64,000 nt of DNA, from the NCBI RefSeq assembly GCF_016920785.2, contig NW_024609953.1, positions 434,001 through 498,000 on the forward strand, read 5' to 3'. A program made the position numbers and the translations under genes. Below, one piece after another: positions 1 to 13,000 of the stretch. This DNA is from Ixodes scapularis. Its lineage: Eukaryota; Arthropoda; Arachnida; Ixodida; Ixodidae. Positions within the stretch are counted from its first letter, which is position 1, and each line of letters begins with the position of its first letter. The notes under the pieces are model-generated. The model was not told the origin of the DNA. It was given only the letters and a program-made list of their open reading frames with translations, and did not search any database.

Positions 1-281
1 TGATGTGCGCAACTTCGATCAAGAGCGCAGCGCGGTTGCTGAACACTGTGAAAAAAATGACCACCACATTGACTTTCTAAACACATGTATCCTGGACATC
101 GAAACTAATCCTCGCCGGAGGCCCTTCCTTGAATCTTGGCACATTCAGACCACGCCAACAAACATTAATAGGTCTCTTGGTGCACTGCCATCTGTGTATG
201 TGAACGGACTCCACCAGTTGTCTTCAAAAAACTATCAAAGAGGAAGAAGATTGGATCGTGCACATTCGCCTCCGTCATAGA
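1..281 (+). pseudogene. Penelope-like element, C-terminal GIY-YIG endonuclease tail
   Basis: An open frame entering from the left edge reads SAVAEHCEKNDHHIDF, then NPRRRPFLESWHI, NINRSLGALPSVY and a stop. The AEH...H.IDF, RR.LES.HI and INR..G.LP..Y spacing is typical of the C-terminal GIY-YIG endonuclease of Penelope-like retroelements. Only the end of the protein is in the window. The identification rests on motif spacing recalled from the family, without a database search. Confidence 0.7.
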
Positions 282-314
282 GGAAAAAGAAGATTGTGGC
301 TCCTTTCCTTCATA

Positions 315-360
315 GTCGCCCCTGAAGAAGAAGCCGAACCGGTTTCGAAACGTTGGGCCC
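315..360 (+). ncRNA. Degenerate hammerhead-like motif after the Penelope relic
   Basis: CTGAAGA (322-328) is followed by one unpaired base, a 6-bp stem GAAGCC/GGTTTC (one G-U pair) with a 5-nt loop, then GAAACGTT (347-354). This order matches the catalytic core of hammerhead ribozymes found in Penelope terminal repeats. Stems I and III are not convincing, so activity is doubtful. Confidence 0.35.
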
Positions 361-853
361 CTGATTTAGGGATTGGTTGGTCGTAGTATTTCAATAATTC
401 TTTAGGTTTGTTGCTATGCCCCACATATGCACAAGAACATGTCTTTTTCTTGCATGTGTGTTGCATCCAGAACATAAATAACGATCTCTTTAGAAAATAA
501 CATCAGATTTATAGCAAGGAGATGGCATCATAAACTGTGGCATTGTCATTCAACTATTGTAAATATTAAAAAAAAGTTTTCACCTGGCACAGATGTTCTT
601 ATTTAATGTAAATGGAAGGTTGATAGATTAAAAGCAGCTTGCTTTCTGGTTATGATTTTGAATGAATGTCAAGCACATGTAAAAGGAAAGATGTTGACGA
701 AGAGAAGATTGGACAATGGCTAATTCTGGAAGTCGGTTTGATAGCAGTAGTATTTTTGCCAATCTGCGGAAGCTAGCCCTCGCCGGAAACTTTCGTAGGG
801 GGTCGTGGCGTGGCCCCTCGGAAACACCTGCCACATCATTCTCAAACGTGCAG

Positions 854-1003
854 ATTGCCCGCAATGCCAGGGACCTGAAACTGGCCGTGACCGGGTCGCA
901 AATCGTGGGCCTCGTTCCGCTCGAGGCCATTCTGGCAGCCGCGGAGTTCTACATGGAGAAGGAGAGCCTCTTTGTTCTGGAAGAGGACCAGAAAGTCCAC
1001 TTG
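854..1003 (+). CDS. FTCD: FTCD exon A (end of formiminotransferase domain)
   Basis: This 50-codon exon starts after the acceptor AG at 852-853 and ends before the donor gtgagc at 1004. It encodes the segment from [12 protein letters not shown] through [12 protein letters not shown] to LEEDQKVHL. In animal FTCD this lies at the end of the C-terminal formiminotransferase subdomain and the start of the linker to the cyclodeaminase. The open frame continues upstream to 716, but the residues before 854 do not resemble the family, so that extension is read as intron. The exon is phase 0 at both ends. Confidence 0.88.
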
Positions 1004-4000
1004 GTGAGCGGGTCATGCCGACGTCTCCGGCTGAACCCCATACTCGTTGCGTCACGCTCGCTCGGAGCACTATGGCAAAATGCACCTTGTCTGCTTTACC
1101 GGCCCGCATGTTTCGCGGCACACCTAAGCTCTAGCTTACGGAGTGGCTTTGGAAATGGCGTTGTGCCTTCGAGGGGACACATTTGAAGGCTAGTCCGCAC
1201 ACTCGCATTTGGTGGCAACCAAGTGCATTGTCTCGCTTTGTGACAAGAGAGCGCACCGGTGCCATCTGCGAGGTAGCCCTGGAACCGCTTTTAACTAGGG
1301 TGAAGGTTTTTCAGTATTTTCCGAGTCAAGCTTGCATACTATCCACAAGAAACAGTTGTTTATGATATTGTCAAAAGCAAACCCACAAGAAAAAAAATCA
1401 CGAAAAGAAATATACTCTACGACCAGCAGTCGTAGGGTATATTTATCGTATAGTGTTCCACAATCAAAAAGCACCTGAAAAAAAAAAGAAAGTTTATTTT
1501 AGACAGTTTGGTTGAAACACGCGGGTCAAAAAAATTAATTTTACACAAAAAACAACAAAAAAGAAAAAGTTTTTAGAGCAATATTGACGGCGCGAGACGC
1601 GATTTAGTCGGTAGTCACCTCCTTTCCACTTGTTTTCTCTCTCGGTATTTCGGGCGCGTGGAGGACAGCTGGATCGGCTTGGCCATCGTATGACCATTTC
1701 GTTGAGGTGGAGAGAGTGTATGATCATTCCGTGACGTCACGGACTTTGTGCACAAAATTTGAAATAAATTTGGCGCTGTTAATGTTGCTCTGAAAAAAAA
1801 AAAAAAAGTTTTTTCTATCGTAAATTAATAACCAACACACTCAACCATCTACACTTTTTTCACATAAAATTTGTTTTTTCACACTCATGTTCCAACCAAA
1901 CTATTTAAAAAAAAAAACATTTTTCTTGTACTGAGGGGCCCTTTAACATTTGCATCTGAGCATGGCCGAGCGCAGTGCAGCCTTTAAAGGGATGGTGAAC
2001 CGAAATTTGGATTTCAGAAAAAACAATCCAGGAGATGTAGGCGGGACGCTACAATCCCTACAGCACTACTCGTAAGGCGATATCTCGAATGGACGGCCGT
2101 GTTTTGGGAAAAAGAGGTCGAGATTGAACCAGGCCGACGAGGTGCGTGACCGTGAAGATACCTAGTTTCCTCCTCTCGTCACTTCGCCCTCTCAAGGTAG
2201 CGAGGCGGAGAATACGCGAGGCCGTTCCTTCTCCTTCTTGGAGAAACATGACGTCAGCATTTCTGTCAAATGCGCCTCATTTTCTTGAAAAATATGGTCA
2301 TCCGTTCGAGCTCTATAGCAGCTTTTTTCCTCCACCTCCCTCATTTTCGATGGAAAATAAAGGAATTAATATTATTATTATTATTATATCGCTGTATGAG
2401 TGATGTTTTGGTGTTTGTAGCATCCCATTGCATGCTTTTGCCGTGTGTTTTGTGGAATCCAGATTTCGGTTCAGCATCCCTTTAGATACACTGCGCATAG
2501 TTTCTACTGCATAGTTAACTTAGGGTGTCTTCAGTGAATCTTAATCTATCTTGGCACCGTAAAACAAGCCGGCAAAATTGGTGCCTGCATGGAACGAGCT
2601 CGAACTCTCACCGAATGCACAATTAGGCAGTGCATTTTGCCTGGTAAAATATTAAGGTGCAGGTTCTTTCCCGTGAAAAGCTAGACCAACAAACTTGCCA
2701 GGGTTAGTGGCAAACATGTTCGAAAAGACGACCTAAGTAGCGACGGTTCTAACTTGTGGCACTATCTCCCGATAGGCACAGCGAGCAGACAACACACTTT
2801 TTCGTCCGTTTGTTGCACCCTAGCTCCTGGTTAGCTCAGTCGGTAGGGTGCTCTTCTAGTCTCGGAGAGGTTCCTAGATCAAATCCTGGACTAGGCGGAT
2901 TTTTTCAGTGGCCACAGCCCGCCTAGAGTGTGGGAAGTGCACACTATTTTAGGTGTAAGTCAATTTATTCTTGCATACATCTTCATCTTGGGGCTTCTCC
3001 TAAAAATGATTATATCGAAATTTTATCAGGTGAAGTGCATCCTTAACTGCACACTCAGTGAGAGCCTCAGCTTTGTCTGTGCAAGTGCCGATTTTTCGGC
3101 TCGTTCTACAGCGCCAAGATTCATTGTAGACACCCTATGTATTAGTGCATACTTTAGCCCTATATTCCCATTTTCTGGGGATATATAGGCTGTCTGAAGT
3201 CACCAGGCTCAATCTATTCCGTAAAAATTGACGCCTGCACGTAGCAATCTAAACTTTTCGTCAAAAGTGTATTTCACAGGTCGTTTTTTTTCTTGTAACA
3301 TTACGAAGCGTAGCTCTCTTTCTGTAAAAAGTTGGGCCAAGATACTTGCCAGGGTAAACGGCGGGTGGCGACGCAGACGACCAATTCGAGTAGCGGGACG
3401 GGTTTGGCGCTTGTATTGATAGATGGCGCTACCTTCTTAATGATACTGCTCGCGAGCACCATGGTTTATTCAAATAAACATAATCTTTTTGTAATGTACC
3501 TTTGGTTAAAAAATAAATGTAGATAATAAAAGCAAAAACTTAAAGGAAAAAAATATCGAGGTACAGTTAAGCATTACTTATGAGTTATGAATGCGAAAGC
3601 ATGCAAGCCGCTCATCTGCTCCCTTTTTCGTCTGCTGCGTATTTTTCTTCGCCGGCCAGCGCGCGTGCTCCCCTGGTGACTTTGGACGCTCCGCGCTGAT
3701 GGACATGCAGCACCATGGGGTGAGCGGTCGTGGAAACTGACGAGCACAGCGGCCAATAGGAGCCCTGTCGACGCGCGCCAGCCAATGGAACCGAAGGAAA
3801 CTTTCTGCCGTTTTCGCGCTTCAGACTGATGAAGTCAGCTCGCTTTGCGAGACAGTTGATGCTTTCGCATTAAAATGCATTTGCATAACGACGGCACTTT
3901 TGCTACCAACGGATTTCGTCTGCGTGTCATCCGCTTTCTTTCGCTGGTCGGTTACACCTTCGGACGCTGCTCCAGATGCCATCTATCAATACGCGTGCCA

Positions 4001-7000
4001 AACGTACCCCGCTACTCGACTTGGTCGTCTGTGTCACCGCCCGCCGTTGACCGTGGCAAGTTTGTTGGCCCTATTTTTTACAGAAAGAGAGCTACACTTA
4101 TTAATTTTACAAGAAAAAGCTGACCTGTGAAATACACCATTGACACAAAGTTTCGATTGCTACGTGCAGGCATAGATTTTTACGGTCCATTTTAGATTGA
4201 GCCTGGTGACTTGGGACAACCTATAGACCTTTTCTGCTTACTCTCGCCCCCGACCGCCAAGTAGGCATATCCGGTATGGGCGACGAAAAAATATTAGAAC
4301 GTTTCAACCTGCAAATAGTAAAAAAATAGAGGGGAGGCAAAACGAGAATGTGTGCCGGTTACGTTTTTGTCCTAAATGCCTTCTATTGGCGTGGCGACGG
4401 CAAAACAATGTTTTCGCCCATACTGGAAGTGACGACAATTCATGATGGCTGCGCCCTTGCGAAGAAGGTCTATACTTAATATTTTCCCCATATATTCCCT
4501 ATATTCTGGGGATACGCTTAAGCCCTACATGCATTATATTCTGGGGAGGGTGTTTTGGTAAGGCTTCCTTGAACAAAGACACATGGCATGAGGCATACCC
4601 CTCTGTGCCAGGCCATCAACCGCCTGGGTCTCAACTCCATTGGCCACTTTGACCCGTCCGAGCGGATCATCGAGTACATGCTGCCGAATGACCGTGCCGG
4701 ACCCTTGGCCCAGAAGACGCTGTCCCAGTTCATTCACGTGGTGGGTGCCAGAACCCCCACTCCTGGGGGTGGATCCGTGGCCGCAGCCGTCGCTTCCCTG
4801 GTGAGCCACCGATCCACTGGGTGTTCTGCGCTTTGTGGTTGACGACGGGTTTAACCTGTTAAATATGTTCTTCTTGTTCTCGTCACAGGAAGGAATAACA
4901 GCTAGTGTTGACTGCTCCAATTTATTTTAAAGCAATACTTTTTGGGCAACATTTCGCAGAAATTTCGGTGTCGGCATTCGTTGTTGTCTGTTGTCGCAGC
5001 GGAGATGGTAAAACTTCCTCTCCCTTCATGGCACGAGGGGAGAGAAGTCCGGTGTTCTTATTGGTCGCGTTGTGCAAAGAGGGAAGAGAGGAGAGCCCCA
5101 ACGACCCAGAAATTAATTACGGTATGAAGATGAGGAAACATTGGCAGAGCGTCTTCCCGATCGTCTGCTAATGATAACTTTATTATAGGTGTTTTCAAAC
5201 ATAGTCACATTACATATATCCCACTTTGGCTGCATCCAGTTGCTACGTGTAATGTTGGAGGGTTTTAGAAACTTCCACCATATTCGATTTCACTATAACA
5301 TCTCTACCTCTCCAACCCAATTCAAAACGTAACACATGTTCTGCAAAGCTCGTCGCCTTGCACCCATCTTTCCTGCAAAGCCTTGCCTCATTTCTCTGCA
5401 TGCGTCCCCCCCTCCGCTCGTCGCTGAACACCAACATTACTCCCTCTCTTCACCGCTCAACAACACCGGGAAGACCTGCTCCTTTGCTTGCATTGTCCCA
5501 GGTTTCCTCGTCAATGTGCGAAGAAGTAAAAGCGATAGCTATAGCAATGAGTTGCAGAATGGTGTCGTCGCATACCGTCCTCAAATACGGGACGACACTG
5601 TTTTGCCCTCATTGCGCGAACATGCTACAGCTATCGCTTTTACTTGGCACATTGCTGGCAAAAAAGTCACCCTTTTTTGTACTAATGAAGTGTACGGTGT
5701 CTCAGTTATAGTGCTTCTTTGTTTTTATGGGCTTATTGTAGGCCTAACACACAGTACTGTTTTTATTATTTTTTTGCTTTCTATTGTATATTTTACGTGA
5801 GCGTCTTACATGTGAAATTTCACCCCGCACCTGTCACAGCCCCTGTTAGGGGTGAGCACCATACCTGTCAAATTTCCTGTATTACCTGGGAGACTCCTGA
5901 ATTTCGACTAATTTGTATGATTGACAGAAAAATCTCCTGGAAAAAGAAAAATTACCCCCCCCCCCCCCCCTCCTCTGCTTCCTCGCACTTAAATAAGGAG
6001 TTTTTGCTGTCGCAACAAACGGCTGCAGCTATTGCGAGGCCCAGCTGTTTCTTGCTAGCATGAGGAGTGCAATATAAATGTAATGAAGTTGTCTTCATGT
6101 ACATTGACGAGGCAGTGGGGAACTACTTAAGAGTGTTTTTCTGTCCTGTACAGGGTTTCGCAAATGTTCTAGTTTTCTAATATGTACCGCAACCAATGGA
6201 GAAAGCGAAACCTGGTGAAACTGTGTGAGAATGTCTCGCTAGCGATTCTTTTGGTTCTGGTAACGTCATGTTTTCAAATTTTCACATTTTATCTCCAGCG
6301 CCACATTCCTACGGAGTTTCAGCTTTCTGCGATGCGCAGCTTATTTATGCGAGCAGAAAAGTTGGGTTTTATTTTCTCAATCAGACCCGGTAACTTTGAA
6401 GTTTATCAGGTTCGACATTCACTTTGAGATTGACTGTAATATTCTCACTTTTCAAAGTGTTGGCAGGGTCATGATTGCAGCGGGTTATTTAGCTCCGTTA
6501 AGAGGTCTTTCGTCTAAGCACTGTGCACTGCAGAGTAGCGATACATGTTGAATGAACGCTACAAACCTGTGAATCTTGCTTTGCTACAGTGCAGATGCAC
6601 TGTAGCAAAGCAAGATCTTTTGAGCAAGCAAGAAGGAGAGCACATCTTCAGAGCGATATGGTGTTCATCCACGAGTAATGTGTTTAGATACAGAAAATGA
6701 AGGTGGTAGGTGCTGATATTTACCTTACAGTAAAATTTTCAAAACAAATCTGTGGCTATAATGAGAGAATGTTAAACATCCTGTTAAACATTGTGGCAAG
6801 TTCTCCGCATCATTGGTCATGTTTTGCAAGTTGCATAGGTTAGAAGGAGTTTGATGGTGCAAAATAAGTGCTGAAGAAACTCACTCTAGAGATAAAAAAA
6901 CATCTGCGACATAGTGTTTTTTTTTTCATTTAGTCTGTTTACTTAATTAACAGTGTGAGTTGGGCTAGTTGGTACTTATGCATGGCGGTAAATATGGCAA

Positions 7001-10000
7001 AAAAACATGGACAGAGAATGAAGCACACGGGACGAGACATAACTTGCAGCTGAATTTTACTGAAGGAAACTCGTAAAAAGAAGGATAAAACTGCACATGT
7101 GATAAGATGGTGGACTTTCATTGACCACCTGGTAAGCCTGCCGTCGCTGTTGAGCGAGCGTATCTTGACCGATAAAAGCCTCTCTTTATCGGATAGGGCA
7201 ACAAAAGGAGGGAGCACTGATGCACACATTCGTGCCATGAACGCTTATCATGAATGCCTCATGTATCTTGCGTACTTGGCTGTACATTGTGATAGGCGTG
7301 AGTGCCAGGCCAAGTTCACTAGTACCTAGGTTGTGGGAAAATTCAAAACGAAATTGGAATGCGAGATACATGAGCCATTCATGATAAGGGCCCATGGCAC
7401 AAATGTGCCCCATGGCACAAATGTGCATATCAGTGCTCCTTCTTTTGCCCTATCCGATAAGGAGCAGGCTTTTATCGGTCAAGCTACGCTCACTCAACAG
7501 TGACGGTAGGCTTTCCAGGTGGTCAATGAGAGTCCATCATCTCTGCACATGTGCGGTTTTATTCTTTTTTTTTTATATGTTTCCTTCGGTAAAGTTTAGT
7601 TGCAAGGTACGCCTCGGTCCTGTGTACTTCTTCTCTGCCCCTGTGTTTTTTTGGCGTGTTTACGCACCATGAACCTCCAGGTTTTATGTGTGACGACAGC
7701 CTAGTGGCGAGTTCTGGAAATACCAGCGGAATTATTTCTACAAGTGTTATATCAATGACATCTTGTACATATGTATGTTTTCTTTTTTCTTGACTGTTCA
7801 ATCTTTTTTTTTTTTTATGTCTATTAGGCTATCTTCATCGAGTGCTTCCTTGCCCGCTTTTTTTTTTCTTGCAATAATATTTGTATTCCCCCTCATACAA
7901 TGCCCTGTTAGGGTGCTTTGAGGCACAATTTATATTAAACGAAGAAATTTGACTGTTGGTTTTTTGGCAGAACCTTTATTTACCATTTTTTCAGTAAAAC
8001 TATTTTAAATTTAGGGCTAATAAATAGAATGCCAAAGAGTAAAGCATCGGTACTCGGAAAATGAGTTGAGTAGCCCGAAAAACCGCCGCAGCATTTTCTG
8101 AGCTGCAGCCAGAAAAGTACACATTTCTGGCTGTAGTTAGTTTGGTATCGCACCCCGACGAGCCCGCTCAGTTCGGCTTTCGGGTGTCGCAGGGAGCTGC
8201 CCTGGGCGCCATGGTGGGCAAGATGACGTACGGCAAGCGGCAGTGGGAGAAGTACGACGAGCACATGCGCAGGCTCATTCCCATCATGCACCGGGCCATG
8301 GACGAGCTCATACCGATGGTGGACGCCGACACGGGGGCCTTTAACGACTACATGGTGCGTGTCTGTCGGCACCGGAGCAACACCACCTGGAATAACTGAA
8401 GCCCCCGAACAGCCTCCTCTATCTCCATATAGTCATCACACTGTACTCCATTCCATTTAAAGAAAACACTAAACTTAGGATAAAAATATATTTATTTTTT
8501 TTGCCTGAAAGGATAGGCAAATCTAAAAATAAATGTTTACTTAAAAAAAAGAAAGGAAAAGCTTACAATACGAATTTTTCGATTTGCGGGCGGAACCGAA
8601 ACTGTACCCCTGTGGGACGATGATGATAGCATTTGTACCCAACTGTACCCCTGTGGGATGATGATGATAGCATTTGTACCCAACTATAGACACTTTCAGG
8701 CAGCTGTGCATGGGTGCCGCCATAGCTGACCTTCAGTTTTTGTTTTCTCTTATTCCGTTCGCTTCACTTCATCATTGCCACAGCAGGGCAGGTTATTGCC
8801 ACTTGGGTGCTACTCTGTTTTTTTCCCTAGCATAAGCTTTTGTGGAGGCTCATTAACGCCCACTTCAGTGGTTTGCCTTCTCGGTAACACTAGAGAAGGT
8901 CAGCAATGGCGGCTCAATCTGGCGAGTGTTTAAAGCATCTATACTCCGTTCACCCTTAAGCTGGTACTAGAAGCTCCGTCTTCAGCGCAAGCTTTCTGCC
9001 CTTGCTAGCACAAGTGTGAATGCGCAGGAGCATGCGACCAAAGCACTGCGGAAACCAGCGAGCTCACGCTGAAGGCGGAGCTTCTAGTCTCAGCTTAAGG
9101 GTGAACGGAGTTAGTGTGTACTTTGGGTGCAGAAATCTCTTTCACTGTTATCATTCTTGAGATTGTTGCTCCTGCCTGGTGTCGCTTGGAGAACCTTTCC
9201 TTCACGCTACTGCTGCTCTGGTGCACCGCGTTTGCTTTACGTAAACGGAGACTGTCCTTTTCGATGCTTCGGCGGACAAGGCAGTCACCGGTGGCGTAGC
9301 CCAGGCCTGCAGCAATGGACTCGTTGGTCGCTCTCCTTCCCTGGTTGTAGACAGCAACAGCTTCAGCCGCAGCCCTCTTCACGCTGTCCAGGGAGGCATT
9401 CGCATTCTTTGAAGTCTGCGTCCAGATCACCGAATGCAGGCTGTCACTGGCATTCTGCGTCTTTCCCTCACTACACCGTGCCAACAGGTCTTCACTGCTG
9501 AGCCTTTCAAACACTGGCTCCAGTGCAGCCCGAACACAATCCGGAAGAGGATTCTTGTGCGGCGGCGGAGGCTCACTGTTTGCCAAGGCCCTGTTGTACT
9601 TGCACCAGGACTCCGCTCCCTCGGGGCACTTGCTGTGGTCTGGGGCGCCGTCTGTGGAGGTCATGTGCAGGAGTGTGGCTTCCACCGCCCTCTTCATCCC
9701 TGGAACGTCATGGCTGTTGCTCCTGAGAGCATAGCCGTAATAGTTAGTGATCTTCTTGATCTTTTCCTGAGTCAGCTTTCCTCTCCCACCAAGTGACTCG
9801 CCTTGTGCCTTCTTCTTCTCAACAACGTTGCGCAAGGCAGCTCCCATCCGCTTGTGGACGTGGTTCACGCAGTCCTTCTTCTCTATCTTGATGAAGCCGT
9901 AAACCTTCGCTTCAGACAAGGCATGGAATGTCCGGCTGTCCCCATCCGAAAGGACGGTGGTGTAGCGGAGACCATGCTTGGTCAGAGACCTCTGGAACAT

Positions 10001-13000
10001 TGTGAGCGCAGCCTCCACCTCCATACGGCCAGCATTGCAGTCAATGTTCCTCTGGCAGTCGTGGGTTGCGCACCAGTCGCTGTAGCCATCGTCCTCGGGC
10101 TCCGGTCCCAAGGCACATCCAAGGCAGAAGTTGGAGTACACAACATGGTCGATGACGAGGCCAGAGTACAACTCCACAATGCAGCCTACACCAATGTGGG
10201 AGCTGCGTCCTCGGGTCATCCATGATCCGTCGAAGATGACATCGATGTTGCCAATGGGGTTCATAAAGCCTGTGTAGAGCCCCTTGATGACAGCAACACT
10301 GGCGGCTTCACTGTCGGTTGCTGCATTCTCACATGCCCGCACGAGCGTTTTCAGGTGTCCCTGGTACGTCTTGTGGTGCAGGCCCCGATGAGAAATGTTC
10401 ATGGAGGCACAGAAGTCTGCCAAGGCTGTCACTCCTTTGCCAATGGACTGGATCCCCTTCATGGCCCTCATGTTCACTTCAAAGGGAGTGATCTTTGCTG
10501 TTCCAGCAACCCTGGGAGAGGAGAACTGCTTCTTCTGGAAGTCGCAAGTGCTGCAGACGAGCACAAGCTTGACGGCCAAGCCGTACTCCTTGTCCGCGGC
10601 CTTGCTGAGCGTGAGAGATCCCACACCGCAGCTTCCACACCTCGCGTGCGCGAAGAGGTCGTTGAGGACTTTCATGTCGACGATGACAAACTGGGTCCCG
10701 GCATCGCTTGTTTGGCATGATCCGTTGACTTCAAGCAGATCGAACTTCCGCTGGGTCGCCGACTTCTCCGATAAAACGCGCTTGCTTTGCTCCGATCGCT
10801 CGGCGCGCTGCGCTTGCTCGGCCGTAGAGTAGTAGGTAGAGTCGACGCGAGTGGTGCCGGCAAAACTTGAGCCATCCGGACCAGAGCTTGAGGCCGCAGC
10901 ATCGTCAACGGGAAGGCTAGCCGATGGTCCCGGCAGATCCAATGCGTTCGGCAGTGGCGCAGATCGTAGCGGCGCACTTGCAGGTGATGTCTTCCGCTTG
11001 TTCCACGCACGTCGCGTCTTCCTCCCGAACGTCCGCCGCGTACTCTCTTTCAATCGAGAGTCCCCCGGCATCTCGATCGCTCGAAATAAAACTCCCGCAA
11101 CTTCGTAGCGAGAAACCAACGATGTCCGACGCGAACGCGCGAACGTAAACGATTTCGAAACAACGTGCACTCAGCCGCGGAACGAACAAAGCGACGGGCC
11201 AAAACGAAGCAGACGACGCTTCTCCACGCTCCCCTTGCGCTGCTGGAGGCGCGCGCGCCAAGAGGAGGAAAGGAGCAAAAGTGTAAAGGGGCGCGTCTTG
11301 GCCTATGACAGGCGCGCGCGGCACGACGTACCCGTGACGTACGCGCGCGGGCCAATGAGCAATCGTTATTCCGGTCGTGAAAACCCGCGGAATGCGGACG
11401 CTCTCCAAGGTTGTCGTGATAGTGAGTGGGATGAGGACGTAGGGAAGAGAACCAGCTCTCCAACAAGACCAAGATGGCCGCGATCCGACGATCGGTCGTG
11501 AAGCGACGCGGGCGCGCAGTTTGACTGTTTTTTTGCGTTGGATTCGCGATTTGAGCGTCGCGGAGGCATCGTATTTATCGTTTTTTGTATACTTAGACGT
11601 CGAATAGGACATTGAAACTTCGCAGGCAGGTACTTCAGACTATATTCTATCCAAACATGTGATTTTTGAAAAACCCCAAATTTCGCGATTTTTTACCATT
11701 TTAAGACCCGCGTCTCGCCTTAAAAAGCCGAGAATTCGCAACAACCAAAACCAGGAGTTAGCTCGGAGTCAGCGGGACTGTTTATAGCATTTTTAGCATT
11801 TCTAAGTTAATATCAGCGTCTTTGAAGCTGTACAAGAATGATAATATTCTAAGAAATATCTGCAGCTCAGCCAGACTGAATTGTGTATAGCAGTGGTTCT
11901 CAACGATTGATGTTTTGCGGACCTCTTGTGGATTAGGGGAGATGATGGAGGATCCTGTTCGTGGTGAGAGGAAGAAAAAGGTATCGATTAATTATGATAA
12001 AGATTTAAAAACGGGTATAACTAAGGGCTGTGTGAAGTAGAATTCTCTCATTGACATACACTTGAAAAAACTAGCCCGAGAACTGGAACGTTTCTTATCA
12101 ATCTGAAAAAGGACAACTTTTATTGCTGTGCTTGACTGATGAGGCAGGGCTTCGCAAACCCTTACAATGCCTTCGCGGACCCCAAAGGGTCTGCGGACCT
12201 CTATTTGAGAATCACTGGTGTATAGCTGTCACAGTATCAAAATCTCTGACACTGTTGAGAAATTTTAACAGTGATATGACAGGTGTTTGGACTCTACATG
12301 ACACTTATTTGGGATGACTCTGGATTACACTCAAAAGCGTGTAAGCATAGAATTGTTCGGAAATATTGATCACTAGGGAATTGAAGGAACACCGTTCCCA
12401 TGATTCCTCGAGTGCGACCCGGGGCGCTTGGTGGATTTCGCAAGGGTCTGGATCCTGACGCGTTTTTCGACGCATTGATTTGACCCAAAGGTCGGCCAAA
12501 TGCCGATGCAGCGGTTGTGTCCAATCTGTGTCTGTGCTCCATCTCGCTGCTATGATGTCAGAATTGTAGTACATATGCTTCGATTATTCTAGGTGTTGTT
12601 GGTCGCATTACAGGGTGGCGTAACACACCAGCATTGTTGCTGCATTCTTGCGTGCGCCAGCACTTTGAACTTATGCTACTGTTTTTTCTGCATTCATAGC
12701 TTTGTCAGATAGTGAGAGCTCACTGTAGATATCGAGTGCTTCTTTGCTATGTCAGAGTCGTTGCTGCTGGATTGCTTCAAGTGTCAGCATTGCAAGCTTA
12801 TTATGATTTTATTAAGAGTGTCAGAACCAAAGTCACAATTTCGGTAAATTTGACTTTGCCGGAGTGGCTGGCACTCCCGCCGTACGCTCACTTTCGGACT
12901 TCCTGGTCTCTCCTCAACCCAGGCCACTAAGCCTGCAGATCTGGCAGTCAATTGGCTGCCGAGTTGATGGCAGCGAATTGCTATTTTCTTAGTCCCTTGG

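Noticed and set aside
716..853. Extension of FTCD exon A upstream to the ATG at 716
   Set aside because: The residues before 854 do not resemble FTCD, and a plausible acceptor AG at 852-853 restores the family alignment.
4222..4477. MITE with TATAGACCTT ends
   Set aside because: The inverted match is only about a dozen bases and no target duplication is clear.
11235..11612. ORFs on both strands around the CpG-rich block
   Set aside because: High GC lowers stop-codon frequency; the sequences are arginine-rich and have no family resemblance.
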